The notes under the pieces were generated by a model. That model worked only from the letters and a program-made list of their open reading frames with translations, was not told where the DNA came from and did not search any database. This document shows positions 1-8,414 of a stretch of DNA of 64,000 nucleotides, in pieces (within the stretch, counting starts at the first letter, position 1; each line of letters starts with the position of its first letter). The translations under genes were made by a program, and so were the position numbers. Origin of the DNA: JBEKTY01 sp049515555 (GTDB lineage Bacteria; Planctomycetota; Planctomycetia; Pirellulales; Thermoguttaceae); NCBI GenBank assembly GCA_049515555.1, contig JBEKTY010000017.1, positions 8,753-72,752 of the forward strand. The letters run 5' to 3'.

Positions 1-1142
1 AAAGGTTGCGTGATCAGCATGTTGTCGCGGTGGATGACCTCTTCGTAGGGGCAATCGCCCAGCGTGGCGGCGATGCGGCTGGTCCGCAGGCCCTTAATCT
101 TTTCGAGGTCGTCGCTGGCGTAGTTGGTCAGGCCGCGGGCGAACTCGCTGCCGTCGGGGCCCCGCAGGGCCACCACGTCGCCCTTGGCGAAGCGGCCCTC
201 GACGCCGACGACGCCGATGGCCAGCAAGCTGCGGCCTTTGCGCTGGATGGCCTCGCGGGCCCCGGCGTCGAGGATCAGCCGGCCGCGGGGTTGGACGGCA
301 AAGCCGATCCAGCGTTTGCGCGCGGCGACCGACTGACCCTGGGCCAACAGCAGCGTGCCGATGGTTTGACCGGCCAGGATGCCGGGCACGACGTTGGCTA
401 TGCGTCCGCCGGCGATAATTACGTTCTCGCCGGCGGCGGTGCACAGGCGGGCGGCTTCGAGCTTGCCGGCCATGCCGCCTTTACCCCGCCCACCTGGCTT
501 ATCGCGGACCAGATCCAGCACCGACGCATCCAGCCGCTCGACCGTGGTGATCACCCGGGCCCCCGGCCGCGACGGATCGCCGTCGTACAGCCCGTCCACG
601 TCCGACAGCAGCACCAACAGCGGGGCGCGGATCAGGTTGGTGACGATCGCAGCCAGCCGGTCGTTGTCGCCCAAGCTGTGCTGCAATTCCTCGGTGACCA
701 CGGTATCGTTCTCGTTGATGATGGGAATCGCGCCCAGCTCCAGCAGGGTGAGCAGGGTATTGCGGGCGTTGAGGTATCGGGCCCGATGCTCGAGATCCTC
801 GGCCGTGAGCAGCACTTGGGCGGCGTGATGGCCGTAGGGCGACAGGGCGCGTTCGTAGGCCTCGACCAACAGGCTTTGGCCGATGGCGGCGACCGCCTGG
901 AGCCGGGGCAGATCGGTGGGCCGCTGGCTGAGCCCCAGCCGGCCCATGCCGGCCCCCACCGCCCCCGAGCTGACCAGCACCACCTTTCGACCGGATTGCA
1001 ACACCTGGTGCAGTTGCTCGGCAAGCTGGGCAATTCGGTCGTAATCCAGGCGGCCATCGTCGCCAGTGAGCACCTGCGTGCCGACCTTGACGACGATCGT
1101 GGTGGCCAAGGCGGCGATTTCTTGTCGCAAAAGGTCGGTCAT
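1..1142 (-). CDS. proB: Glutamate 5-kinase, 3' end beyond window
   Basis: Phosphorylates glutamate to glutamyl-5-phosphate, the first step of proline synthesis, in the cytoplasm. I read 380 codons without a stop. The amino-acid-kinase start (TTIVVKVGTQVLTG) is followed by LVSSGAVGAGMGRLGL, then IIINENDTVVTEE and LLVLLSDVDGLYDGDPS, all typical of ProB. The C-terminal part from about residue 285 (GRLILDAGAREAI, SLLAIGVVGVEG) is the PUA domain usual in this enzyme. ProB is normally about 365-380 residues, so only the last few residues should be missing. The ATG at 1142 is the first Met before the kinase motif. The + strand reading across this stretch is a shadow. Confidence 0.95.
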   Translation of the reverse strand, partial: MTDLLRQEIAALATTIVVKVGTQVLTGDDGRLDYDRIAQLAEQLHQVLQSGRKVVLVSSGAVGAGMGRLGLSQRPTDLPRLQAVAAIGQSLLVEAYERALSPYGHHAAQVLLTAEDLEHRARYLNARNTLLTLLELGAIPIINENDTVVTEELQHSLGDNDRLAAIVTNLIRAPLLVLLSDVDGLYDGDPSRPGARVITTVERLDASVLDLVRDKPGGRGKGGMAGKLEAARLCTAAGENVIIAGGRIANVVPGILAGQTIGTLLLAQGQSVAARKRWIGFAVQPRGRLILDAGAREAIQRKGRSLLAIGVVGVEGRFAKGDVVALRGPDGSEFARGLTNYASDDLEKIKGLRTSRIAATLGDCPYEEVIHRDNMLITQP

Positions 1143-1184
1143 GGGCATTCAAATATAGCCGGTTTCGGTAATTGTTGACAGGGC

Positions 1185-1365
1185 TGTCGACGGACGACGG
1201 ACGACGGACGACGGACGGAAATGGAGACCGGGAGACTACGAGGCCAAATTATCTCCGTGTCCCCCTGTCCGCCTTCCCCCTTCCGCCCTCCGCCTTCTCC
1301 CCGTGTCCCCTTCCCTCCGTGTCACTCCCGTCCGTCTTCCGTCGTCCGTCTCCCGTCGCTGTGAC
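1185..1365. repeat. Degenerate 7-mer arrays between proB and purF
   Basis: Two low-complexity blocks lie in the divergent gap. One is built on ACGACGG units (about 1190-1217) and the complementary type CCGTCGT recurs near 1327-1358. Between them is a CCGCCTTC-type block (about 1268-1302). The same two families recur in other gaps of the window. Confidence 0.75.
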
Positions 1366-1419
1366 TGGCCCCCAACACGGCCGGTTGTGGGTTCGGGGCA
1401 TTGGCCTTAGAATAGGGGC

Positions 1420-3021
1420 ATGGGCGAAGCACGCGACGAATGCGGGGTGGCGGCACTCTACCATCTACCGGGCCGGGGCGTGAGTCCGCTTTGCGCCGAC
1501 TATGGGCCCGAAGGCGTCTCCCGGCTCATGCCGCGGATGCTCCTGGACATCCAGAACCGCGGGCAGTTGGCGGCCGGGATGACCACCTATCACCCGCACC
1601 GGAACCAACTGATCGACACCTACAAGGACGTGGGGACGGTGTGCGAGGTGTTCCGGATGAACCATCGGGCCCGCTACGACGCCCTGATGAAGGAGTATGA
1701 CGGCCGGGCGGCGATCGGGCACGTCCGCTACGCCACCTGCGGCGCCGACGACCGCAGCTATGCCCAGCCCTTCGAGCGCCACCACATCAAGAAGCACAAG
1801 TGGTTCAGCTTCGCCTTCAACGGCCAACTGGCCAATTACCAGCAATTGCGCGAGGGGCTGCTCTGCGACGACAACAACCATCTGGCCCGCGAAAACGATA
1901 CCGAAGTATTCATGCACCAGTTGTGCACGGCCCTGTCTACGGACCGGCAGCCGAACCTGGTCGACGTGCTGGACGAGATGGCGGGCCAAATCGACGGCGC
2001 GTACAGCCTGGTATTCCTCGACGCCTTGGGCGACATGATCGTGGCCCGCGATCCGCTGGGGGTCAAGCCGCTGTGCTATGCGATCGAGGGGCCGCTGTTC
2101 GCCGCGGCTAGCGAGAGCGTGGCCCTGATGAACCTGGGCTTCGCACCGGAGAGCATCAAGTCGGTGCCGCCGGGCCAGGCGATCCTGGTCCGCGAGGGGC
2201 GGCTGGAGATCCACGCCTTCGCCCCCAGCCGCCGCCGGGCACATTGCTTCTTCGAGTGGGTCTATTTCGCCAACGTGGCCAGTACGCTGGACGGGCGGAG
2301 CGTGTATCTGGCCCGCAAGGCCCTGGGCGGCGAGCTGGCCCGCCTGGAGACGGTCCCCATCGACGGCGATACGGTGGTCGTGCCCGTGCCGGATACCAGC
2401 AAGGCCGCCGCCGACGCCATGGCCTACGCCCTGAAGGTTCCCTGCGTGGAAGGGCTGATTCGCAACCGTTACAGCGGCCGGACGTTCATCGAGGGCAGCG
2501 GCGACCGCAAGCGGAAGGCCGAGACCAAGTACACCCCGCTCCGCGAGGTGCTCGAGGGCAAGCGGGTGATCCTGGTCGAAGACTCGATCGTGCGGGCGAC
2601 TACGCTGAAGGTCCTCTTGCAGCGGCTGCGCCAGGTGGGCCAGCCGCGGGAGATCCACGTGCGGGTGGGCTGCCCGCCCATCGTGGCACCATGCTTCTAC
2701 GGCATCGACATGTCCACGCTGGCCGAGCTGTTCGCGCCGCAGTTCCTGCAACAGGGCCCGCTCATCCCGGAGATCGAGGCCAAGATGGCCGCCCGGCTGG
2801 GGGCCGATTCGCTGCGTTACCTGCCGGTCGAGGCCGTGGCCCGGGCGATCGGCTTCGATGCCGGGAGCCTCTGCCAGGCCTGCATTACGGGCCACTATCC
2901 GACGCCCTGCGGCCAGGAGCTGGCGGCGGTGGCCATCGAGAACGACCGCAATCAGATTACCGGCCGAACCTACGAGGCGGTAGGCTCCGCCCGGCAACTT
3001 TTCTTGCGCCCGGCGCGGTAA
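1420..3021 (+). CDS. purF: Amidophosphoribosyltransferase (PurF)
   Basis: Catalyses the first committed step of purine synthesis, PRPP plus glutamine to phosphoribosylamine. The N-terminal glutamine amidohydrolase domain has Cys8 in ECGVAALYH, so a seven-residue propeptide would be removed to expose the nucleophile. IGHVRYATCG and FAFNGQLANY follow. The C-terminal phosphoribosyltransferase domain has the PRPP loop VILVEDSIVRATT near residues 384-396. Cys276 (HCFFEW), Cys425 (APCFYGID), Cys485 and Cys488 (LCQAC) sit where the B. subtilis-type enzyme holds a 4Fe-4S cluster, so this is probably the Fe-S form. At 533 residues it is somewhat longer than the usual 470-510. It is divergent from proB. 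Confidence 0.93.
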   Translation: MGEARDECGVAALYHLPGRGVSPLCADYGPEGVSRLMPRMLLDIQNRGQLAAGMTTYHPHRNQLIDTYKDVGTVCEVFRMNHRARYDALMKEYDGRAAIGHVRYATCGADDRSYAQPFERHHIKKHKWFSFAFNGQLANYQQLREGLLCDDNNHLARENDTEVFMHQLCTALSTDRQPNLVDVLDEMAGQIDGAYSLVFLDALGDMIVARDPLGVKPLCYAIEGPLFAAASESVALMNLGFAPESIKSVPPGQAILVREGRLEIHAFAPSRRRAHCFFEWVYFANVASTLDGRSVYLARKALGGELARLETVPIDGDTVVVPVPDTSKAAADAMAYALKVPCVEGLIRNRYSGRTFIEGSGDRKRKAETKYTPLREVLEGKRVILVEDSIVRATTLKVLLQRLRQVGQPREIHVRVGCPPIVAPCFYGIDMSTLAELFAPQFLQQGPLIPEIEAKMAARLGADSLRYLPVEAVARAIGFDAGSLCQACITGHYPTPCGQELAAVAIENDRNQITGRTYEAVGSARQLFLRPAR

Positions 3022-3053
3022 AGCGATTGGCTGGATAGCACGAAAGGACGAAA

Positions 3054-3103
3054 GGGGACAGACACGTTTTCGCAGGTGTCAATAAGGGCGCCTGTCCCCC
3101 CTT
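3054..3103. repeat. GGGGACAG-type inverted repeat
   Basis: The sequence opens with GGGGACAGACACGTTTTCG and closes with GCGCCTGTCCCCC, an imperfect palindrome of about 50 bp just after purF. It is related in style to the elements at 13438 and 44996 but is more degenerate. Confidence 0.5.
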
Positions 3104-3194
3104 CTACGTCCATCCCGGCGGGATGCCAGCCATTAGCCGGTGGTTTCGGAGCGCCAGCGACGACACCACCGGTTTCGGGGCCCCACGGGCGAAT

Positions 3195-3304
3195 CGACCC
3201 CGGCGGGGTCGAAGCGACGTCCGCCAGCGACTGTTCCTGGGGCATTGATCGGGCGATGGCGCGCACCCCGGGTCGCGAGGCGCGAGAGCCGGAGCTAATC
3301 GCCA
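3195..3304. repeat. Left-hand palindromes flanking the RAYT gene
   Basis: This holds a perfect short hairpin (GACCCC-GGC-GGGGTC, 3195-3211) and, at 3263-3304, the block GCACCCCGGGTCG followed by GCTAAT. Both motifs recur on the other side of the transposase gene, and such units are the expected substrate of this transposase class. Confidence 0.65.
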
Positions 3305-3359
3305 GCATTCCTCTGTGATTACGAACGTACTCCTGCCAAACCTTGACGGAGCAACGAAC

Positions 3360-3806
3360 ATGGCGTCCACCTATCTCAGCCTCCATTACCACCTGGTTTT
3401 CGGAACGCGGAACCGGGAACCGTGCATTGCATCGTCGTGGCAGCCGCGCCTCCATGAGTACCTGGGAGGCACGATTTCTGGCCTGGGCGGATTTCCGCAA
3501 GGCGTTGGCGGTGTCGCCGATCACGTGCATCTTCTGGTCGGCCTGAGGGCCACGCATTGCCTGGCCGATGTCTTGCGTGAACTGAAAAAAGCATCTTCTC
3601 TTTGGGTGCACGAGCAGATCGGCCTGCCATCATTCGCCTGGCAGGAGGGCTACGCGGCGTTTACGGTGAGCGCCACGGCACGCGCGCCGGTGCAGAACTA
3701 CATCGCCCACCAAGAGGAACACCACCGTGCGAAATCGTCTCGCGAAGAATTGATAGAAATGCTCAACAAAGCCGGCATCGAATATGATCCGAAATATCTC
3801 GAATGA
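3360..3806 (+). CDS. rayT: IS200-like REP-associated tyrosine transposase (RAYT)
   Basis: A 148-residue single-domain Y1 transposase. The HUH nuclease motif is HVHLLVGL (about residues 56-63) and the candidate catalytic tyrosine is in NYIAHQEEHHR near the C-terminus. N-terminal STYLSLHYHLVFGTRN is the usual family opening. Such enzymes cut single-stranded DNA at palindromic repeats and here the gene lies between two sets of related palindromes rather than between IS ends with an accessory tnpB. The ATG at 3360 has GGAG about 11 bases upstream; an upstream in-frame Met at 3315 would add 15 unrelated residues. Whether the element is still mobile cannot be told. Confidence 0.88.
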   Translation: MASTYLSLHYHLVFGTRNREPCIASSWQPRLHEYLGGTISGLGGFPQGVGGVADHVHLLVGLRATHCLADVLRELKKASSLWVHEQIGLPSFAWQEGYAAFTVSATARAPVQNYIAHQEEHHRAKSSREELIEMLNKAGIEYDPKYLE

Positions 3807-3814
3807 CCTTGCTG

Positions 3815-3906
3815 CGACCCCTCCGGGGTCGCCTATCGACCGACCCACGCACCCCGGGTCGTGAAGCACGACCACGGGGCTAATGGCTGTGACCCCGTTC
3901 GGGGTC
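3815..3906. repeat. Right-hand palindromes flanking the RAYT gene
   Basis: Two hairpins of the type GACCCC-N-GGGGTC (3815-3831 and 3891-3906) bracket a block at 3849-3888 that matches the left-hand block (GCACCCCGGGTCG, then GGGGCTAATGGC). Confidence 0.65.
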
Positions 3907-3997
3907 AGAAGAAGGCTCGGGGCTGTCACCGCCGTTGGCGGCCGGATAATGCGAGTCGGCCGTTTGTTACCCCGCCGCCAGGGCTGTTGCCTCACCG

Positions 3998-4495
3998 TCA
4001 GGCGGTCGTATCCAGGCCGATCGTTTCCGGCTGATTGTGGCCTAGCGAGAACTTCTCTAGCCAGCCCAAGCGCTGCAGCATGGGGGCGATCTGCTGCTGA
4101 GCGGATGAGGACGAGCTGCTCTTGTCGGAGCCGTTGCGCTGGGCCTTGGCAACTTGCTTCCGGTAGAAGTCCAAGAGATCGATCGAATCGTCGGGGTCTA
4201 CGCCGGCCTTGTCCAAGTCCTGGCGGACGGCCGACAGGTCCTGCAGGTCTTTCTTCGAGATGGCCCCTTTGTCGTACAGGCTCTGGATCATCTTCGAGAA
4301 ATCGTCGGGCGAGATGTCGGTCACGTCGTACTTGGCGAGGATCTCGCGCAGCGCGGCCAGCGAGTTGCCCGTCGGGGCGGCCTGGTTGGCGCCGGTGGCG
4401 GGGGCGGGGGCGGTCGGGGCCGGGTCGGCCGCATTGCTCGGCTTGGTCAGGCCGGTGGCGTCGGTGACCCCGGACACAACGTTCGAGATTTGCAT
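3998..4495 (-). CDS. Hypothetical protein, helical with Ala/Pro-rich N-terminal third
   Basis: A 165-residue soluble protein I do not recognise. After MQISNVVSGV comes a Pro/Ala/Thr-rich stretch (to about residue 45). Then comes a helical region with SLAALREILAKYDVTDISPDDFSKMIQSLYDKG and KDLQDLSAVRQDLDKAGVDPDDSIDLLDFYRK in sequence; the repeated D-[IP]-[SD]-[PD]-D pattern recalls EF-hand-like or Dockerin-like helix-loop pairs but is not a clear match. A serine run follows near residue 130. There is no signal peptide or membrane segment. GGGAG lies about ten bases before the ATG at 4495. It lies between the RAYT and trmB and shares the trmB strand. Confidence 0.7.
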   Translation of the reverse strand: MQISNVVSGVTDATGLTKPSNAADPAPTAPAPATGANQAAPTGNSLAALREILAKYDVTDISPDDFSKMIQSLYDKGAISKKDLQDLSAVRQDLDKAGVDPDDSIDLLDFYRKQVAKAQRNGSDKSSSSSSAQQQIAPMLQRLGWLEKFSLGHNQPETIGLDTTA

Positions 4496-4673
4496 GGCTG
4501 AGACTCCCAAGAGACGTGAACGGTTACGGGCCCCGGGAAGAGCAAATCCGGGGCCAAACTGGCCGGCGGGGGTCAGAGCGGCGCCCCGCCAGCCTTCCGA
4601 ACTGCCTGGCTGCCAAGGGCTTACGCAGACCGGCCCGGCCGGCGAGCACCGTTCGGGCCGGCGCAGCCGAATG

Positions 4674-5354
4674 TCAGCGGCCCGCCGATTCTGCCGATCC
4701 AAGCGGCAAGTTCCGCACCTTGCGGAACTCCGAGCGGTAGACCGGCTCGCCGTGCAATCGCATGCGGCGCTCAAAATGGGTGCGGTAGGCCATGTCGTGC
4801 TCGGCGGGTGCCTCGGGCACCGCCAAGGGCCCTTCCAAAGCGGTGTGGGCGGCCAGCAGCTCCAGCGTCGCATGGAAGTATTCTTCGACGTCGGTCCAGA
4901 AATGCAGCCGCCCGCCCGGCTCTAGCGCCGCCTCGATCCGGACGACGAAGGCGGGCTGCATGACGCGCCGCTTGCGGTGCCGCTTCTTCCACCACGGATC
5001 GGGAAAATACACGTGGACCGCGGCCAGCGATTCAGCCGGCAGCACGTCGGCGAAAAACCGCAGGGCGTCGGCCGCAACGACCCGGGCGTTGGAAACTCGC
5101 TGCTTGGCCAGGCCGGCCGCGGCGAAGCGGGCGTACTTGCCCGCCAGCTCGATCCCCAAGAAATCGGTCTCCGGCCGGGCCAGGGCCGCACTGCGCAGGA
5201 ACAACCCCTTGCCTGAGCCCACCTCGACCTCCAAGGGCGCCCGGCGGCCGAAAATGGACGGGGCGTCCCACGGCCGGGGCAACTCCTCGAAGGCCATGAG
5301 GTGCCCGGAAAGATCCAACTCCGGATCGATTTTTCTCAATGCCCGGCGGCCCAT
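4674..5354 (-). CDS. trmB: tRNA (guanine-N7-)-methyltransferase
   Basis: Methylates G46 of tRNA using S-adenosylmethionine. The 226-residue protein has the SAM motif LEVEVGSGKGLFLRSAA and the family signature HVYFPDPWWKKRHRKRRV, with FWTDVEEYF in the C-terminal half. Length is normal for bacterial TrmB (210-240). The start at ATG 5354 (MGRRALRKIDPEL) is chosen because the upstream in-frame extension runs into a TTTGAGA-type tandem repeat. Confidence 0.93.
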   Translation of the reverse strand: MGRRALRKIDPELDLSGHLMAFEELPRPWDAPSIFGRRAPLEVEVGSGKGLFLRSAALARPETDFLGIELAGKYARFAAAGLAKQRVSNARVVAADALRFFADVLPAESLAAVHVYFPDPWWKKRHRKRRVMQPAFVVRIEAALEPGGRLHFWTDVEEYFHATLELLAAHTALEGPLAVPEAPAEHDMAYRTHFERRMRLHGEPVYRSEFRKVRNLPLGSAESAGR

Positions 5355-5357
5355 GAA

Positions 5358-5490
5358 AGGGATTTGGGGATTTGGGATCTGAGATTTGAGATTTGAGATT
5401 TGGGGACTTGGGAAGCAGTGAGCATTGAGCCGACCGAGGCTCAAGGCTCATAGCTCAAGGCTCAAAGCTCATAGGTCACAGCTCAAAGGG
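5358..5490. repeat. Two adjacent 7-8-mer arrays
   Basis: GGGATTTG and ATTTGAG units (5360-5405) are followed by GCTCAAG, GCTCATA and GCTCAAA units (about 5430-5490) between rhomboid and trmB. The second array runs to the rhomboid stop codon. Confidence 0.75.
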
Positions 5491-6274
5491 AATCATAGGG
5501 CCAATCGTGGGGCGCCTGGCGGGGGCCGGCGCCCAGCAGGGCGCTGAGCGGCGGCATTAGCAGCAGCCCGGTGATGAACCCGCCGATATGGGCCCCCCAG
5601 GCCACGCTCTGTCCGACGCCCTGGTGAAATTCCGCTTCCCCCACAACCTGGGCGAGGAACCACAGTCCCAGCACTAGCAGGGCCGGCAGTTCGATGATGG
5701 TCACGAAAACGAACAGGAACAGCAGGGTGCGGACCCGGGCCCAAGGCCAGGTGACGGCATAGGCCCCCAGCACGGCGGCGATGGCCCCGCTGGCCCCGAT
5801 CACCGGCGTGGTGCTAGCGGGCTGCGCCAGCCAATGGGCGAAACTGGCCACCACCCCCCCGGTGAGATAGAAGAGGACATAGGCCACGTGGCCCAGGCGG
5901 TCCTCGACATTGTCGCCGAAAATCCACAGGAACCACATGTTCCCGATCAAGTGCAGCCAACCGGCGTGGAGGAACATGCAAGTCAAGAGCGAGAGGGCGA
6001 ACTGGCCGGGCTCGGGCGGCAAGACGAGCCGCGGCGGTGGGGCCCACAGAAGGCCCGGCGCCTCTTCCGTCTCCAACGTAACCACCAACGGCCGCGGATC
6101 GACAAGCTGCCGAGCCCGGGCAGGCACGAATCCCCAGCGGTAGCCGATCTCCTGTTGCCGCCCCGGCGGTAGCCCCTGCGACCAGAGGAACACCACCGCG
6201 TTGGCCATAATGATCGCGATCGTGGCCACGGGGGGGTTTCGCCGGGGCGCATCGTCATGGAAAGGAAACAACAT
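5483..6274 (-). CDS. Rhomboid-family intramembrane serine protease
   Basis: A 263-residue polytopic membrane protein that should cleave transmembrane substrates within the bilayer. The catalytic serine is Ser162 in the motif VIGASGAIAA, the catalytic histidine is His229 in WGAHIGGF, and HLIGNMWFLWIFGDNVE (Asn112) forms the oxyanion-side segment. A soluble insertion of about 60 residues between the first membrane segment and the core (GFVPARARQL onward) is common in planctomycete and actinobacterial rhomboids. Start at ATG 6274 (MLFPFHDD); further upstream the frame enters the double-hairpin element. The substrate is unknown. Confidence 0.92.
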   Translation of the reverse strand: MLFPFHDDAPRRNPPVATIAIIMANAVVFLWSQGLPPGRQQEIGYRWGFVPARARQLVDPRPLVVTLETEEAPGLLWAPPPRLVLPPEPGQFALSLLTCMFLHAGWLHLIGNMWFLWIFGDNVEDRLGHVAYVLFYLTGGVVASFAHWLAQPASTTPVIGASGAIAAVLGAYAVTWPWARVRTLLFLFVFVTIIELPALLVLGLWFLAQVVGEAEFHQGVGQSVAWGAHIGGFITGLLLMPPLSALLGAGPRQAPHDWPYDSL

Positions 6275-6296
6275 GTCGGCACCTGCCGCCCGCGGT

Positions 6297-6360
6297 GTGC
6301 CACTGCTGGCTTGCCCAGCAGTGCTTCCCCACACTGCTGGGCAAGCCAGCAGTGGCACCC
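6297..6360. repeat. Double-hairpin element, copy 1
   Basis: Two 23-base hairpins with the stem CACTGCTGG/CCAGCAGTG lie in tandem, and their loops (CTTGC and GCAAG) are mutually complementary. The whole is also one large palindrome. It lies between the rhomboid and FabZ-like genes, upstream of the rhomboid start. Confidence 0.85.
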
Positions 6361-6416
6361 AATGCCGGTACAGGAACGGGGAATTCGGATTCCGCTCCCC
6401 GGGGCCAAGCTTTCAC

Positions 6417-6962
6417 CTACTCCGGACAGTCCCCCGTGAGCGGTTGCGGATCGTCCGCCGCCGGATCGGCGGTCAACTGGTCGACGGGCAAGGCGATGCC
6501 CTTCAGGATCCCCTCGCAGACGAGGTTCTGATTGACGAAGCACTCGAACTTGCAAGTCACGATCGAGCGGCGGAACTTGAGCAATTGGCAAACGATGACG
6601 AACCGCTCGCCCGGCCGCACCAGGCCGCGGAACCGGACTTCCTCCAGCCCGCCGAACCCCACCACGCCCTCGATGACGTGATTTCGCTTGGCAGTATAAC
6701 TGGATAGTTGAGCGGCGGCCTCGCACATGAGCACCCCAGGCATGAGCGGCATGCCGGGCATGTGCCCGCGGGCCCAGAACTCGTCCGGCCGCAAGTCCTT
6801 GTAGCCCACGCAGATCCGCCGCTCCAGGTCCTCGAAGCAGATGGCCGTCAACTGCTCCATCTCGTACCGCTGCGGATTCACGCGGCGGATCTCCTCGATG
6901 TCGGCAATGACCTGCCCCAGATCATACTCGGAGAAATCGAGGATCATCGGCTTCTTGGCCAC
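6417..6962 (-). CDS. FabZ-like 3-hydroxyacyl-ACP dehydratase
   Basis: A 181-residue hot-dog-fold protein. The active-site signature GHMPGMPLMPGVLMCEAAAQ is a clear counterpart of the FabZ motif, with His67 and Glu81 in the catalytic positions. It would dehydrate 3-hydroxyacyl-ACP in fatty-acid or lipid A precursor synthesis. The N-terminal 45 residues (DLGQVIADIEEIRRVNPQRYE) differ from standard FabZ, so it may be a lineage-specific paralogue instead of the housekeeping enzyme. The start MAKKPMILDFSEYDLG at 6962 has GGAGCC just upstream. Confidence 0.85.
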   Translation of the reverse strand: MAKKPMILDFSEYDLGQVIADIEEIRRVNPQRYEMEQLTAICFEDLERRICVGYKDLRPDEFWARGHMPGMPLMPGVLMCEAAAQLSSYTAKRNHVIEGVVGFGGLEEVRFRGLVRPGERFVIVCQLLKFRRSIVTCKFECFVNQNLVCEGILKGIALPVDQLTADPAADDPQPLTGDCPE

Positions 6963-7060
6963 GGTGGGCTCCTTTGCTCAGTCCGGCTGCGGCGTGCTCG
7001 CTCGACCGCCGGCGGGGACAGGCCCCTCTTCACGGCGCGAAAACCGCACCCAGCCCCCGC

Positions 7061-7159
7061 TTACGTGCGAACCAGATGCCGCTTCGCCCTGCGGGCCTTG
7101 GCGTTGGCCGGACGCTTGCCATGATTGGCTCGCTTGGTCTTGCGGTGTGGCTTGGCCAT
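7061..7159 (-). CDS. 32-residue highly basic protein, bL37-like
   Basis: A very small protein, MAKPHRKTKRANHGKRPANA followed by KARRAKRHLVRT, with 15 Lys/Arg in 32 residues. The core ANHGKRP recalls the tiny ribosomal protein bL37 known from mycobacteria, and the charge suits an rRNA-binding peptide. That resemblance is from memory and was not searched. GGGGAG stands nine bases before the ATG at 7159. It lies 98 bases upstream of the FabZ-like gene on the same strand, possibly in one transcript. Confidence 0.6.
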   Translation of the reverse strand: MAKPHRKTKRANHGKRPANAKARRAKRHLVRT

Positions 7160-7312
7160 AACTCGCGACTCCCCAGGGGTTTCTTGTTCCTTTCGCAACC
7201 GCCCATGCCGTGGACGGTTTCATCTTTCCGCAACCTGTAAACAATTGAATTTACCATTTTGTCACGCCGCTGTGAAGCCCCTAGGGCCGCGCCCGCCCTC
7301 GGTTGGCACGTT

Positions 7313-7377
7313 GGGTGCCACTGCTGGCTTGTCCAGCGGTGCCGAAAACACGGTTGGGCAAGCCAACCGTGGCACCC
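7313..7377. repeat. Double-hairpin element, copy 2
   Basis: Left hairpin CACTGCTGG/CCAGCGGTG, right hairpin CACGGTTGG/CCAACCGTG. The right stem has changed on both sides and still pairs. It lies between the small basic protein gene and trpD. Confidence 0.85.
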
Positions 7378-7400
7378 GTCATTTCAGGCCGGTCGGGGCA

Positions 7401-8414
7401 CTACGGCCGCGCGGTCATTTCGACCAAGCGGGCCAGTAGCCCGCCCGCCGCGCCGCTCCGGATGGCCTCGGCGGCCTGCTGTGCGCAGGCCTCGGTTGAC
7501 CTATGGCGGCCGGCGGTCCACAGTGCCGCGGCCGCATTGGCCACGACGATGTCGCGGGCCGGCCCCCCGCGCCCGGCGAGCACCCCGCGGATCATCGCCG
7601 CACTCTCCGCCGGTCCCGAGACCCGGATGCCAGCCAGGTCGCTCTCCGGCAGGCCGAAATCGGCGGGCGTCCAAGTGAACTCGGCCAGCCGGCCACCGGC
7701 CGCTTCGGTCACGTGGGTCGGGCCGGCCAGCGTCACCTCGTCCAGGGAGTCCGCGCCGTGGACGACCAATGCCCGTTGGGAACCCAGCATGGTCAGGGCC
7801 TCGGCCAACAGGGACCGCAGTTCCGCCCGGCCGACGCCTAGCAACTGGAGCGGGGCCCCCGCCGGGTTGGCCAGCGGGCCCAGAATGTTGAACAGCGTCG
7901 GCACGCCCAACTTCTTCCGCACCGGCGCAACGTGCTTCATCGCCTGGTGCAACAGGGGGGCAAAGCAGAAGCAGATTCCCAGCTCGTCGAGGCATTGCTC
8001 GACGCGGGCCACGCCGGCCTCGACGTTGACCCCCAAGGCAGCCAAAACGTCGGCCGAGCCGCTGCGGCTGGTAGCCGCGCGATTGCCGTGCTTGGCCACC
8101 GGCACACCGGCCGCGGCCGTCACCAAGGCGGCGGCCGTGCTGATGTTGAACGTCGCCGACCGGTCGCCGCCCGTGCCGCAGGTGTCCAGGAACAGCGTAT
8201 GGCGGGTGCGAATGGGGGTCATATTGCGTCGCAGGGCCAGAGCGGCCCCCGCCACTTCGGCCACCGTTTCGCCCTTGCGGTGCAGTGCCAGCAGCAGCCG
8301 CGCGATCTGGGGCTCTGCTGCGCGGCCGGCCATGATCAGGCCCAGGACCTCGGCCGCCTCGGCCATCGACAGGTCCTGGCCGGCCTCGACGCGCTCAATG
8401 GCAGCCTCGATCAA
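7401..8414 (-). CDS. trpD: Anthranilate phosphoribosyltransferase
   Basis: Joins anthranilate and PRPP in tryptophan synthesis. The 337-residue protein has the PRPP loop CGTGGDRSATFNIST (GTGGD at 80-84), KHGNRAATSRSGSADVL (108 onward) and NILGPLANP. Length is normal. The start is TTG at 8414 preceded by GAGGAG, and it overlaps the stop of the upstream small gene in the sequence TTGA, which implies translational coupling. No other trp gene is in the window. Confidence 0.93.
   Translation of the reverse strand: MIEAAIERVEAGQDLSMAEAAEVLGLIMAGRAAEPQIARLLLALHRKGETVAEVAGAALALRRNMTPIRTRHTLFLDTCGTGGDRSATFNISTAAALVTAAAGVPVAKHGNRAATSRSGSADVLAALGVNVEAGVARVEQCLDELGICFCFAPLLHQAMKHVAPVRKKLGVPTLFNILGPLANPAGAPLQLLGVGRAELRSLLAEALTMLGSQRALVVHGADSLDEVTLAGPTHVTEAAGGRLAEFTWTPADFGLPESDLAGIRVSGPAESAAMIRGVLAGRGGPARDIVVANAAAALWTAGRHRSTEACAQQAAEAIRSGAAGGLLARLVEMTARP

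Noticed and set aside
6..1178. A 390-codon + strand frame at the left edge
   Set aside because: Antisense shadow of proB, whose motifs are unambiguous on the other strand.
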